This document shows, one piece after another, positions 45,819 through 55,615 of a stretch of DNA of 64,000 nt. The notes beneath the pieces were generated by a model. That model was given only the letters and a program-made list of their open reading frames with translations. It ran no database searches and was not told the origin of the DNA. The stretch is taken from NCBI RefSeq assembly GCF_014396975.1, contig NZ_CP060719.1:1832001-1896000 (forward strand), read 5' to 3'. A program made the position numbers and the translations under genes. This DNA comes from Thermomonas carbonis (lineage in GTDB: Bacteria; Pseudomonadota; Gammaproteobacteria; Xanthomonadales; Xanthomonadaceae). Within the stretch, counting starts at the first letter, position 1. Each line of letters begins with the position of its first letter.

Positions 45819-46948
45819 ACGCCAAGCCGCCGGGCTGGTTCCAGCGCTACCTGTTGCCGGGCCTCGCTTTCAAGGCGGTGGTGATCGGCGGCGGTTACGC
45901 CACCGGCCGCGAGCTCGCCGAATTCTTCCTGCCCAGCGGCCCGCGCGGCGGCGTGATGGGCATGCTGCTGGCGATGCTGATCTGGAGCGCGGTGTGTGCG
46001 GCCACCTTCGCGCTGGCGCACGCGGCGCGCGCCTACGACTACCGCAGCTTCTTCCGCCTGTTGCTTGGCCCGGCATGGCCGGCGTTTGAAGTCGCGTACA
46101 TGGTGTTCATGGTGTTGCTGCTGGCGGTGTTCGGCGCGGCAGCGGGCAATGTCGCCAACGCGATGTTCGGCTGGCCGCTGCTGGCGGGCACGCTCGGCCT
46201 GATGCTGGCGGTCGGCGTGACCACTGCCTTCGGCAGCCAGTCGGTGGAACGGTTGTTCAAGTGGGCGTCGGTGCTGCTCTACGCCGTGTATGCGGTGTTC
46301 CTGGTGCTGGCGTTGTCGTCTTTCGGCGGGCAGGTGGTGGAACGCTTCGGCACGGTGCAGGACACCAAGGGCTGGGCGATGGCCGGCATCACCTACGCCA
46401 GTTACAACGTGATCGGCGCTGTGGTGATCCTGCCGGTGGCGCGCCATTTCCTGCGCCGGCGCGATGCGGTGGTCGCAGGGGTCATCGCCGGCCCGCTGGC
46501 GATGCTGCCGGCCTTGCTCTTCTTCGTCTGCATGGCCGCCTGGTATCCGACGATCGGCAACGAAGCGCTGCCTTCCGATTTCATGCTGCGCAAGCTGGAC
46601 ATGCCGGTGTTCCACCTGCTGTTCCAGGCGATGATCTTCGTCGCCCTGCTGGAAAGCGGAGTGGGCGTGGTGCATGCGCTGAATGAACGCGTGGCCGTTG
46701 CGTGGGAAGCGCGTCGCGGCGTGGTCATGCCGCACGCCGCGCGCTTCGCGCTGGCGGCGGTGCTGTTGACCGGCTCGATCTTCGTCGCCGACTACTTCGG
46801 CCTGGTGGCGCTGATCGCGAATGGCTATCGCGCTCTCGCCTGGACCTTGCTGGCCTTGTTCGTGCTGCCGTTGTTCACCGTGGGCCTGCGTACCCTGCAC
46901 CGGGTCGGCCCGCATCCCCGCATGACGCAAGAGGACGCTTCACCATGA
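45815..46948 (+). CDS. YkvI-type amino-acid transporter
   Basis: 377 residues with about ten transmembrane helices. The first helix contains FKAVVIGGGYATGRELAEFF, an unwound glycine-rich segment as in LeuT/APC-fold symporters of the YkvI family; ITYASYNVIGAVVILPVARH and VALLESGVGVVHALNERV follow. The substrate is unknown; co-translation with DgcN upstream and a serine hydrolase downstream suggests uptake of D-glutamate or a related product. Start and stop both overlap neighbours by ATGA. Confidence 0.78.
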   Translation: MNAKPPGWFQRYLLPGLAFKAVVIGGGYATGRELAEFFLPSGPRGGVMGMLLAMLIWSAVCAATFALAHAARAYDYRSFFRLLLGPAWPAFEVAYMVFMVLLLAVFGAAAGNVANAMFGWPLLAGTLGLMLAVGVTTAFGSQSVERLFKWASVLLYAVYAVFLVLALSSFGGQVVERFGTVQDTKGWAMAGITYASYNVIGAVVILPVARHFLRRRDAVVAGVIAGPLAMLPALLFFVCMAAWYPTIGNEALPSDFMLRKLDMPVFHLLFQAMIFVALLESGVGVVHALNERVAVAWEARRGVVMPHAARFALAAVLLTGSIFVADYFGLVALIANGYRALAWTLLALFVLPLFTVGLRTLHRVGPHPRMTQEDASP

Positions 46949-48537
46949 CTGTCTGGCGCCGTTTCCCGCAGGCCGCAGCACTTGCCTTGCTGCTGATCAT
47001 TCCCGCCGCGGTGCTGGCGGAAGTCCCCGCGAACTTCGATGCGCGTGTGCTCGAAGCGATGCGCACGCATGACGTGCCGGGCATGGCGATCTCGATCGTG
47101 CAGGACGGCAAAGTCGTGCATGCCCGCGGCTACGGCGTGCGCATGTTCGGTGGCAGCGAACCGGTGGATGCCGACACCATCTTCCCCACCGGCTCCACCG
47201 GCAAGGCGGTAACCGCCGCGGCGCTGGCGATCCTGGTGGATGAAGGCAAGTTGGGCTGGGACGACAAGGTCATCGACCACCTGCCCGATTTCCGCATGCA
47301 CGACCCGTGGGTGACCCGCGAGATGACCGTGCGCGACCTGCTGATCCATCGCAGCGGCTTGGGACTCGGTGCCGGCGATCTGCTGTTCATCCCGCGCACC
47401 TCGCGCAGCCGCGCCGACATCGTGCGCGCGCTGCGGCACATCAAGCCCGCCACCAGCTTCCGCAGCGGCTACGCGTACGACAACATCCTCTACATCGTCG
47501 CCGGCGAAGTGGTGGCTTCGGCGAGTGGGCAGTCCTGGGAATCCTTCGTCCGCGAACGCATATTCAAGCCGCTGGGCATGCGCACCGCGGTCAGCGACGA
47601 GGCCGATCGCTTCGCCACCGCCAATCGCGCGCAGCCGCATGCGCGGCTGGATCCGCGCCTGCGCGGGCTGGGCAAGCAACAGGTACTGCCGGAGCGCGAA
47701 GGACTGGGCCAGGTCGGTGCCGCAGCCGGCGGACTGTCGTGGAGCGCGAATGACGCCGCACGCTGGCTGCAGGTGCAGCTGGCGTTGGGCGCGTCGCCTG
47801 AGGGCAAGCGTGTGTGGAGCGAGGCGTCCGCGCGGGCGATGTGGACGCCGCAGGTGCCCATCGCGATCCAGCCGTATCCGACGCCGATCACCGACATCAC
47901 CCCGCAGTTCTCGAACTACGCGCTGGGCTGGAATGTGCAGGACTATCGCGGCGTGAAAGTGGTGCAGCACGGCGGCGCGGTGTTCGGCGTGCTCGCCTTC
48001 GTGGTGCTGGTGCCGGAGCGCAACCTGGGCATCTCGCTGATGATGAATGCCGAAGACGTGGGCGTGATGCGCGGCCTGGGTTACGAACTGCTCGACCACG
48101 CGTTGGGCATGGAGCCGCGCGACTGGGTGGCGGCATTCGATGCCTGGAACAAGCAGCGACTCGCCGGTGGACTGGCTGCACTCGAGGCGGTGGGTACGCA
48201 GGCGCGCAAGGATTCGCGTCCCTCGCTGCCTCTCAGCGGTTATGCCGGTCGCTACGTCGATGCCTGGTACGGATCGATCGTGGTCGATACGCGGGCTGGC
48301 GCGCTGCGGATGGACTTCACGCATACGCCGAACATGGCCGGCACCTTGCGCCACTGGCAGTACGACACGTTCCGGGTGGACTGGGAGGATGCCTCCTTGG
48401 AGCCGGCCTACGCCACCTTCGCGCTGGACGCCGAGGGCAAGGTGGCGCGGATCACGATGAAGGCGGTCTCGCCGCTTGCCGATTTCAGCTACGACTACCA
48501 CGACCTGCTGTTCACCCCGATGGCGGCCAAACCGTGA
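46945..48537 (+). CDS. Periplasmic serine hydrolase (beta-lactamase family, C-terminal DUF3471-like)
   Basis: 530 residues. Signal peptide (QAAALALLLIIPAAVLAE), then a class C beta-lactamase-like domain with STGK (about 82-85), YDN in YAYDNILYIVAGE (about 177) and HGG in QHGGAVFGV (about 342). The last 130 residues (LPLSGYAGRYVDAWYGSIVV, ITMKAVSPLADFSYDYHDL) form a lipocalin-like DUF3471 domain. The family includes D-aminopeptidases and D-Ala-D-Ala peptidases, which suits a role in releasing D-amino acids for the cluster. Last gene of the operon, followed by a terminator hairpin. Confidence 0.83.
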   Translation: MTVWRRFPQAAALALLLIIPAAVLAEVPANFDARVLEAMRTHDVPGMAISIVQDGKVVHARGYGVRMFGGSEPVDADTIFPTGSTGKAVTAAALAILVDEGKLGWDDKVIDHLPDFRMHDPWVTREMTVRDLLIHRSGLGLGAGDLLFIPRTSRSRADIVRALRHIKPATSFRSGYAYDNILYIVAGEVVASASGQSWESFVRERIFKPLGMRTAVSDEADRFATANRAQPHARLDPRLRGLGKQQVLPEREGLGQVGAAAGGLSWSANDAARWLQVQLALGASPEGKRVWSEASARAMWTPQVPIAIQPYPTPITDITPQFSNYALGWNVQDYRGVKVVQHGGAVFGVLAFVVLVPERNLGISLMMNAEDVGVMRGLGYELLDHALGMEPRDWVAAFDAWNKQRLAGGLAALEAVGTQARKDSRPSLPLSGYAGRYVDAWYGSIVVDTRAGALRMDFTHTPNMAGTLRHWQYDTFRVDWEDASLEPAYATFALDAEGKVARITMKAVSPLADFSYDYHDLLFTPMAAKP

Positions 48538-48558
48538 GTCATCGCCGCTGAAACGACA

Positions 48559-48579
48559 ACGCCCCGCGGACGGGGGCGT
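48559..48579. terminator. Bidirectional terminator hairpin
   Basis: ACGCCCC (48559-48565) pairs with GGGGCGT (48573-48579) across a 7-base loop, between the convergent ends of the serine hydrolase and dps genes. The following U run is short in the plus direction (CATT), so efficiency is uncertain. Confidence 0.6.
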
Positions 48580-48603
48580 CATTGGTGACGTCGAAGATTC
48601 CGC

Positions 48604-49238
48604 TTACTGCAACAGCGAGCGGAGCATCCAGGCGTACTTTTCGTGGGTCTGCAGGCGCTGCGTGAGCAGATCCTCGGTCGGTGCGTCGTCGGCGTCATCG
48701 GCGATGTCCAGCACCTTGCGCGCGGTACGGCACACCGCCTCGTTGCCGACCACGAGCTGGCGAACCATCTCGCGCCAGTCGGCGGTGTCGGTCAGGCCGG
48801 GTTCCTCGGGGATCGAACTCAGCTTGATGAACTCGGCGTAGGAACCGGGGCGTTGAAGCCCAGCGCGCGGATGCGCTCGGCGACATCGTCAAGCGCGTTC
48901 CATTGCTCGGTGTACTGCGCCTCGAACATGTTGTGCAGGGCGTTGAACATCGACCCGGTGACGTTCCAGTGGAAGTTGTGGGTCTTCAGGTAGAGGGTGA
49001 AGGCATCCGACAGGAAGCGCGCCAGGCCATCCGCGATTTCGCTGCGGTCGGCCTTGGTGATGCCGATGTCGATGCGCGGCGCGCCATCGGCGTGGGGCGC
49101 AGTGGAAACGGGTTTGGCGATTTTCTCGGCCTTCGCGGGTTTGGTGGCCTTTTCGGCTTTGGCGAGCTTCACGGGCTTTGCGGCCTTCGCACTCTTGGGG
49201 GCGTTCTCGGCCTTCTGGCTGTGGGTCTTCTTGGACAT
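48604..49238 (-). pseudogene. dps: Dps, DNA-protection ferritin, -1 frameshift
   Basis: Start ATG 49238 with GAAGGA seven bases upstream. A Lys/Ala-rich tail of about 55 residues ([19 protein letters not shown]) precedes the Dps core: [24 protein letters not shown] with the ferroxidase His, and [23 protein letters not shown]. The frame then breaks at [12 protein letters not shown]. One base restored at 48845-48850 gives [21 protein letters not shown], continuing through WREMVRQLVVGNEA to WMLRSLLQ and a stop at 48604, total about 211 residues. A broken dps in an otherwise intact core region is suspicious and favours sequencing error. Confidence 0.88.
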
Positions 49239-49333
49239 GGCGAATCCTTCGTAGAGGCGTGGTTGGGGGCGTTGCGGCGACAATAGCGGCTCCGGGGTTC
49301 CCGGATCATGAAAATTCGTACTGCAATCGATCA

Positions 49334-52300
49334 ATGGCGTCCATCCAGCCCGATTCCAAGCACGCCTCCACCCCGTCCCCGGCACAGGCCCGGCGCGCCA
49401 TCGATGGCGCACTGAGCCGCGACCGCGGGCGCCTGCTGGGGCTGTGGGCGAAATGGAACGCGAAGGCAGCCGACGACGCGCTGCGCCAGGCCTTCAGCGC
49501 GAAGCTGCAGGCCTCGGTCGCCGAGCGCGAACGCCGTGCAGCGGCATTGCCTGCGGCCACCGTGGATGCGTCCCTGCCGATCGCCGCGCATGCGGACGAT
49601 ATCGTCGCCCTGATCCGCAAGCACCAGGTCGTGGTGCTGGCCGGCGAGACCGGATCCGGCAAGACCACCCAACTGCCGAAGATCTGCCTGCTCGCCGGTC
49701 GTGGGGCCGCCGGCATGATCGGCTGCACCCAGCCACGGCGGATCGCGGCGCGCTCGGTGGCGCGGCGGGTGGCCGAAGAACTACAGGTGCAGCTCGGTGG
49801 CGCGGTCGGCTTCCAGGTGCGCTTCAACGATGCGGTCGGCGACACCACCGCGATCAAGTTCATGACCGACGGCATCCTGCTGGCGGAGATCCAGACCGAT
49901 CGTTGGCTGTCGAAGTACGACACGATCATCGTCGACGAGGCCCACGAGCGCAGCCTCAACATCGACTTCCTGCTGGGCTATCTCAAGCAGTTGCTGCCCA
50001 AGCGCCCCGACCTGAAGTTGATCGTGACCTCGGCGACCATCGACACCGAACGCTTCTCCGCGCACTTCGCAGGCGCGCCGGTGGTCAATGTCGAAGGGCG
50101 CGGCTATCCGGTGGAGATGAGGTATCGCCCGCTCGGTGAGAAACCGGGGTCAGAGTCGACTTTCTCCCAGGATGCCGTTTCGCCGATTCCCGCGAAAGGG
50201 AAAGTCGACTCTGACCCCGGTTTCTCCGGGCACTCGATGCTGGACGGCATCGTCGCTGCCTGCGATGAAATCCAGCGCGACAAGGGCATCGGCGACACGT
50301 TGATCTTCCTGCCGGGCGAGCGCGAGATACGTGAAGCCCACCGGGCACTGGAGAAGCGCAAGTACCGCCACACCGAAGTGCTGCCGCTGTACGCGCGGCT
50401 GTCGGCGAAAGACCAGGATCGCGTGTTTCATCCCGGTTCGCAGCGGCGGATCGTGCTGGCCACCAACGTCGCCGAGACCTCGCTGACGGTGCCGCGGATC
50501 CATTACGTAGTCGATCCGGGCGTGGCGCGCGTCAAGCGCTACAGCCCGCGGCAGAAACTCGATCGCCTGCACATCGAGGCGATCAGCCAGGCGAGCGCCA
50601 ACCAGCGTGCCGGCCGTTGCGGCCGCATCGCGCCGGGCACCTGCATCCGCTTGTATTCCGAGGCCGATTTCCAGTCGCGCGCGGAGTTCACCGATCCGGA
50701 AATCCGCCGCGCCGCGTTGGCCGGGGTGATCCTGCGCATGTTGTCGCTTGGGCTTGGCGACATCGAGGCGTTCCCGTTCCTGGAGCCGCCGGATTCGCGT
50801 GCAGTGGCGGACGGTTGGCAGCAGTTGAACGAACTCGGCGCGGTCGACGCGCAGCGCAAGCTGACCGCGATCGGCCGCACGATGTCGAAGCTGCCGGTCG
50901 ACGTGAAGCTGGCGCGCATGCTGGTCGCCGCGACCACGCATGGCGTGTTGCGCGAGATGATCGTGATCGCAAGTTTTCTGGGCATTTCCGATCCGCGCGA
51001 GCGCCCGGCCGATGCCCGCGCCGCTGCGGATGCCGCGCACGCGCAGTTCGCCGATCCGAAGTCGGAATTCGTCGGCATCCTCAAGCTGTGGCAGGCCTAT
51101 CGCGAAGCGCACGAGGAGTTGACCCAGTCGCAGTTGCGCAAGTGGGCCGACAAGCAGTTCCTGGGCTTCCTGCGCCTGCGCGAATGGTGGGAGCTGCATC
51201 GGCAGTTGAAGCTGCAGTGCCAGGAGTTGGGTTGGGAAACGGGTGAAAAACCCGGGTCAGAGTCGACTTTCCCCGAAAAAACTCATGGTTCCAAGGTGAG
51301 TGAGCGGAAAGTCGACTCTGACCCGGGTTTTTCTTCCTTCGCAGCGCTGCATCGCGCCCTGATCGCCGGCCTGCCGACCCACTTGGGCAACCGCGGCGAT
51401 CGCGGCCTCTACGACGGCCCGCGCGGGCGCAAGTTCCAGTTGTTCCCGGGCTCCAACCTGGCCAGCAAGCCGCCGCCGTGGGTGCTGTCGGCGACTTTGC
51501 TGGATACCGAGAAAGTCTGGTCGTTGACCAACGCCGCGATCGAGCCCGACTGGGTCATCGCCGAGCTACCGCACCTGCTGGCGCGTCGCTACCACGAGCC
51601 GCACTGGTCGCGTGCGCAGGGACGCGTGCTCGGCAGCGAGCAGATCTCGCTGTTCGGGCTGGTGCTGGCGCCGAAGAAGCCGGTGCACTACGGCGGGCTG
51701 TTCCCGGAGGAATCGCGGGTGATCTTCGTGCGCGAGGCCTTGCTCACCGGCGAGATCAATACCCGCAGCCCGTTCCTGCAACGCAACCTGCGCACGCTGG
51801 AAGAGGCGAAGCAGGAAGAAGCGAAATTGCGCCGCGTCGGCCTGGTGGTGGACGAGGACTGGCAGGCGCGCTGGTACCTGGACCGGCTGCCGCCGCACGT
51901 GCACAACGCGCAGGCCCTGGATGCGTGGGTTGCGAAGTTGCCGAAGGAACAGAAGGGCCTGCTGGAATGGTCGCGCGATGACCTGCTGGTGGTCGACCAG
52001 ACCGATGCGGCGCTGTATCCGGCGTACATCGCATTGGGCACCGCGCGCCTGGCCGTGCAGTACCGCTTCGATCCCGGCGCGATCGACGATGGCATGACGG
52101 TGGCGGTGCCGTTGCACCTGCTGAACGCGCTCGACGATGCGCGACTGTCGTGGCTAGCGCCCGGCTTCGTCGCCGACAAGGCGACCGCGCTGATCAAGTC
52201 GCTGCCGAAGGCGCTGCGCCGCAATTTCGTGCCGGCGCCGGATTTCGGTCGGGCCTTCGCGGAAGCGTATTCGCAGCCTGAAGCCGACTCCATCGAAGGC

Positions 52301-53389
52301 GCGCTCGCCCGTTTCCTCAAGAAGCTGTCCGGGGTCGATGTCACTGCACTGGATTTCGACGCGGCCGGCATCGACGCGCACCTGCTTGCGAACCTTCGCG
52401 TGTTCGACAGCGACGGCAAGCACGTGCTCGCCGAATCGCGCGACGTGCCCGAGTTGCGCACGCGCTTTGGCCGGCGTGCTGCCGAGGCCTTCGCCCGCCA
52501 TGCCGCGCAGGGCATGGCGCAGGCCGGCCTGATCGATTTCCCGATCCAGCCGGTGCCGCTCAGCGTGGCCGGCGCGGGCGGGGTGCCGGCGTGGCCGGCG
52601 CTGCAGGACGATGGCGATGCGGCATCTCTCGCCGTGCATGCGCAACGCGAGGTCGCCGAACGCCTGCACCCGCAGGGCGTGCGCCGGTTGCTGGCGATCG
52701 CGCTCTCGGACAAGCTGAAGCAGGCGCGCCGACAGTTGCCGGTGCCGCCGAAGACTTCGTTGCTGTACGCCGCGATCGAGTCCGCATCGCCGCGGCGGGA
52801 TGGCCTGAAGGATGCCGATCGCCTGCGCGCCGATCTTGTCGATGGGGCGTTCGCCGCGCTCGCGGCCGATGGCCTGCTCGCGATCCGCGATGCCGATGCG
52901 TTCGCGCAGCGTCGCGACGTCGTTGGCAAGGGCGTGTTCGCCGAAGCGATGCGCCGGCTGCAGCAGGCCGAAGCGATCCTGGGCCTGGTCGCCGAGGTGC
53001 GGGCGAAGCTGGAATCGAAGCTGATCGGCTGGGCGCGCGCGAACCTGGACGACCTGCAGGCACAACTGGACGGACTGGTGCCGCCCGGCTTCCTGCGCGA
53101 CGTGCCGGCCGACGTGCTGGCCGATTATCCGCGCTATCTCAAGGCAATGTCGCTGCGTGCCGAACGCGCGCAACGCGACCCCGTGCGCGACCAGCAGCGG
53201 ATGCTGGAACTGGCGCCCTTCGTTTCCGCGCTGGCGACGGCCGATGCGACGCATCCGGAAGCCGTGGCCTTGCGCTGGGATCTGGAGGAACTGCGCGTGC
53301 AATTGTTCGCGCAGGAACTCGGTGCCAAGGGCGGGGTATCGCCGAAGCGCTTGGCGGCGCGGCTGGAACGCCTGCAAAGAACCGGATGA
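49334..53389 (+). CDS. hrpA: HrpA, ATP-dependent DEAH-box RNA helicase
   Basis: 1351 residues from ATG 49334. DEAH helicase core: [18 protein letters not shown] (about 104-111), [73 protein letters not shown] and [10 protein letters not shown]-fold and long C-terminal HrpA-specific regions follow ([28 protein letters not shown]). HrpA resolves stalled ribosomes and matures fimbrial mRNA in E. coli. Two palindromic repeats are inserted in frame at about residues 269-298 and 638-667, the first in the linker between the two RecA domains; the frame stays open and the helicase motifs are intact. Confidence 0.94.
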   Translation: MASIQPDSKHASTPSPAQARRAIDGALSRDRGRLLGLWAKWNAKAADDALRQAFSAKLQASVAERERRAAALPAATVDASLPIAAHADDIVALIRKHQVVVLAGETGSGKTTQLPKICLLAGRGAAGMIGCTQPRRIAARSVARRVAEELQVQLGGAVGFQVRFNDAVGDTTAIKFMTDGILLAEIQTDRWLSKYDTIIVDEAHERSLNIDFLLGYLKQLLPKRPDLKLIVTSATIDTERFSAHFAGAPVVNVEGRGYPVEMRYRPLGEKPGSESTFSQDAVSPIPAKGKVDSDPGFSGHSMLDGIVAACDEIQRDKGIGDTLIFLPGEREIREAHRALEKRKYRHTEVLPLYARLSAKDQDRVFHPGSQRRIVLATNVAETSLTVPRIHYVVDPGVARVKRYSPRQKLDRLHIEAISQASANQRAGRCGRIAPGTCIRLYSEADFQSRAEFTDPEIRRAALAGVILRMLSLGLGDIEAFPFLEPPDSRAVADGWQQLNELGAVDAQRKLTAIGRTMSKLPVDVKLARMLVAATTHGVLREMIVIASFLGISDPRERPADARAAADAAHAQFADPKSEFVGILKLWQAYREAHEELTQSQLRKWADKQFLGFLRLREWWELHRQLKLQCQELGWETGEKPGSESTFPEKTHGSKVSERKVDSDPGFSSFAALHRALIAGLPTHLGNRGDRGLYDGPRGRKFQLFPGSNLASKPPPWVLSATLLDTEKVWSLTNAAIEPDWVIAELPHLLARRYHEPHWSRAQGRVLGSEQISLFGLVLAPKKPVHYGGLFPEESRVIFVREALLTGEINTRSPFLQRNLRTLEEAKQEEAKLRRVGLVVDEDWQARWYLDRLPPHVHNAQALDAWVAKLPKEQKGLLEWSRDDLLVVDQTDAALYPAYIALGTARLAVQYRFDPGAIDDGMTVAVPLHLLNALDDARLSWLAPGFVADKATALIKSLPKALRRNFVPAPDFGRAFAEAYSQPEADSIEGALARFLKKLSGVDVTALDFDAAGIDAHLLANLRVFDSDGKHVLAESRDVPELRTRFGRRAAEAFARHAAQGMAQAGLIDFPIQPVPLSVAGAGGVPAWPALQDDGDAASLAVHAQREVAERLHPQGVRRLLAIALSDKLKQARRQLPVPPKTSLLYAAIESASPRRDGLKDADRLRADLVDGAFAALAADGLLAIRDADAFAQRRDVVGKGVFAEAMRRLQQAEAILGLVAEVRAKLESKLIGWARANLDDLQAQLDGLVPPGFLRDVPADVLADYPRYLKAMSLRAERAQRDPVRDQQRMLELAPFVSALATADATHPEAVALRWDLEELRVQLFAQELGAKGGVSPKRLAARLERLQRTG
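50138..50226. repeat. In-frame palindromic element, copy 1 (in hrpA)
   Basis: Perfect 27-bp inverted arms at 50138-50164 and 50200-50226 (core GGGGTCAGAGTCGACTTTC and its complement), 89 bp overall, with a smaller inner hairpin TTTCGC/GCGAAA at 50178-50197. Read through by hrpA as EKPGSESTF ... KVDSDPGFS. Related in sequence and reading phase to the copies at 51245 and 62971. Confidence 0.9.
51245..51333. repeat. In-frame palindromic element, copy 2 (in hrpA)
   Basis: Perfect 28-bp inverted arms at 51245-51272 and 51306-51333 (core CCGGGTCAGAGTCGACTTTCC), also 89 bp overall, but with a centre unrelated to copy 1. Read as EKPGSESTF ... KVDSDPGFS, the same phase as the other copies. Confidence 0.9.
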
Positions 53390-53440
53390 AGGACCCGATG
53401 AGCGCTGGCCGCTTCATGGCGCGCTCGCTAAGGTACGCGC

Positions 53441-55615
53441 ATGCACGCCGTCGCCCCCACCACGACGTCCCATGCCGCGGCCCTGGCGCGGCTACCCGCG
53501 GGCGCGCTGCCGGTGCCGTTGGCGGCATTCTGGCGCGAACATGCCGAGGCCGGCGCGCCGATGCGCGACCGCGCCGACGTCTTGCTCGACACGCTCGCGA
53601 TCCTGGGCACGCTCAACGCCGATGCCGAGGTGATGGCGGCGGCGATGCTGGATGCGCTGGTCGACATCGAGCCACTCGCGGCGGCGGCCAAGGTGGAGAT
53701 CCCCGAACGCCTGCAGGTGTTGCTGGAAGGCCAGCGCGCGTCCAGCCGGGTGTGGGCGCTGCATCGCGACCACGGTGGCGGGCGCAACCCGGAAGGCATG
53801 CGCCGGCTGCTGCTGGCGCTGGTGCGCGACCTGCGCGTGGTCACTATCGTGCTGGCGCGGCAGTTGTCGCGGATGCGCGCGGCCTGGCGGTTGCCGGCGG
53901 AAGAACAGCGCGCATTGGCGCAGCTCACCCGTGACATCCATGCGCCGCTGGCCAACCGGCTGGGCATCTGGCAGCTGAAGTGGGAACTGGAAGACCTCGC
54001 GTTCCGCGTGCTCGAAGCCGACACCTACGTGCGCATCGCCCGCCTGCTGGACGACAACCGCAGCGGCCGCGAGCGCTTCATCCAGTCGGCACTGGCGCAG
54101 TTGCGCGAGGTGCTGGCCGACAACGGCATCGCCGCCGACATCGCCGGCCGGCCCAAGCACATCTACAGCATCTGGAAGAAGATGCGGAAGAAGGATGCGC
54201 CGATCGGCGAGTTGTACGACCTGCGCGCGTTGCGCGTGCTGGTCGATGACGTGCCGAACTGCTACGCCGTGCTCGGGCTCGTGCACGCATTGTGGGTGCC
54301 GGTTCCGAGCGAGTTCGACGACTACATCGCAAGGCCGAAGCCCAACGGCTATCGCTCGCTGCACACCGCCGTGCTGGGGCCGGAAGGCAAGACCCTGGAA
54401 GTGCAGATCCGCACCCGCGAGATGCATGCGCAGGCCGAGCTCGGCGTGGCCGCGCACTGGCGTTACAAGGAAGGCAGCGCGGCCGGCGGTGCGGCGATGG
54501 ACAAGCGCATCGCGTGGATGCGCAAGCTGCTGGAACAGGCTGCCGATGCCGCCAGGGACGGCGAGGCCTCGCCGTTGCAGGGCATGGACGCGGACCTGGC
54601 CGAGGAACGCGTGTATGCGCTCACGCCGAATGGCGACGTGGTAGACCTGCCGCAGGGCGGCACCGTGCTCGACTTCGCCTACCAGGTGCACACCATGGTC
54701 GGGCACCGCTGCCGCGGGGCGAAGGTCGATGGCCGCATCGTCCCGCTGGGTACGCAACTGCACAGTGGCCAGCGCGTGGAGATCCTCACCGGCAAGACCG
54801 CGGAACCGCGTCGCGACTGGTTGCAGGCGGGCTCCGGGTTCCTGGCCAGCAGCCGTTCGCGCGACAAGGTGCGGGCTTGGTTCAACAAGCTCGATCGTGC
54901 ACGCAACCTGCAGGCCGGGCGCGAATTGCTCGACCGCGACCTCCGTCGGATGGGCCTGTTGCACGCCGACCTGCAGCCGGTCCTGGCCAAGTTCAACGCG
55001 TCGACGGTGGACGAGCTGCTGGTGCTGGTGGCGCTGGGCGATGTCGGCCCGAACCAGGTGGGGCGCGCCCTGCTGGAACTCGAACGTGCCGCGCAGGAAG
55101 CGGCGTCGCCAGCCGCATCGACATCGATCGTGCCGCCTAAATCGCATGCGTCGGCTTCGGCATCGAAGGCGAGTACGGTCACCGTGCAGGGCGTGGACAA
55201 CCTGTTGGCGCAGGTCGCGCGCTGCTGCCAGCCGCTGCCGGGCGAAGCGATCGTCGGCTACCTCACCCGCGCGCGCGGGGTCAGCGTGCATCGCCCGGAC
55301 TGCGCGGCGTTCCTGCGCTTGGCCGGGATCCAGCCGGCGCGCGTGTTGCCGGTGGAATGGGGCGCGCAGCGCGGTGGCCAGCAGGTCGCGATCCGGATCG
55401 AGGGGATCGACCGCAAGTGGCTGTTGAAGGACATCACCACCTTGGTCGCACAACTCGGCCTGCACGTGGCCAGCCTGCATGCCGAACCGGTGCGCGGCGG
55501 CCACGGTCAGATCCGCGTGCAACTGCAAGCGCGCGTGCCCGACTTCGGCCAACTCGGTTTGTTGCTGGCGCGGCTGGAATCGCTGCCCGGCATCGAATCC
55601 GCGCGGCGCGGATGA
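53441..55615 (+). CDS. relA: RelA, (p)ppGpp synthetase
   Basis: 724 residues. The N-terminal HD hydrolase region is degenerate (no HD in MAAAMLDALVDIEPLA), as in monofunctional RelA. The synthetase domain has GRPKHIYSIWKKMRKK, YDLRALRVLVDD, DYIARPKPNGYRSLHTAV, EVQIRTREMHAQAELGVAAHWRYK. A TGS domain (VYALTPNGDVVDLPQGGTVLDFAY), a CC/zinc-like region with ARCCQPLPGEAIVGY and a C-terminal ACT domain (RIEGIDRKWLLKDITTLVAQLGLHV) complete the ribosome-associated architecture. Its stop overlaps the next gene (ATGA). Confidence 0.92.
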   Translation: MHAVAPTTTSHAAALARLPAGALPVPLAAFWREHAEAGAPMRDRADVLLDTLAILGTLNADAEVMAAAMLDALVDIEPLAAAAKVEIPERLQVLLEGQRASSRVWALHRDHGGGRNPEGMRRLLLALVRDLRVVTIVLARQLSRMRAAWRLPAEEQRALAQLTRDIHAPLANRLGIWQLKWELEDLAFRVLEADTYVRIARLLDDNRSGRERFIQSALAQLREVLADNGIAADIAGRPKHIYSIWKKMRKKDAPIGELYDLRALRVLVDDVPNCYAVLGLVHALWVPVPSEFDDYIARPKPNGYRSLHTAVLGPEGKTLEVQIRTREMHAQAELGVAAHWRYKEGSAAGGAAMDKRIAWMRKLLEQAADAARDGEASPLQGMDADLAEERVYALTPNGDVVDLPQGGTVLDFAYQVHTMVGHRCRGAKVDGRIVPLGTQLHSGQRVEILTGKTAEPRRDWLQAGSGFLASSRSRDKVRAWFNKLDRARNLQAGRELLDRDLRRMGLLHADLQPVLAKFNASTVDELLVLVALGDVGPNQVGRALLELERAAQEAASPAASTSIVPPKSHASASASKASTVTVQGVDNLLAQVARCCQPLPGEAIVGYLTRARGVSVHRPDCAAFLRLAGIQPARVLPVEWGAQRGGQQVAIRIEGIDRKWLLKDITTLVAQLGLHVASLHAEPVRGGHGQIRVQLQARVPDFGQLGLLLARLESLPGIESARRG

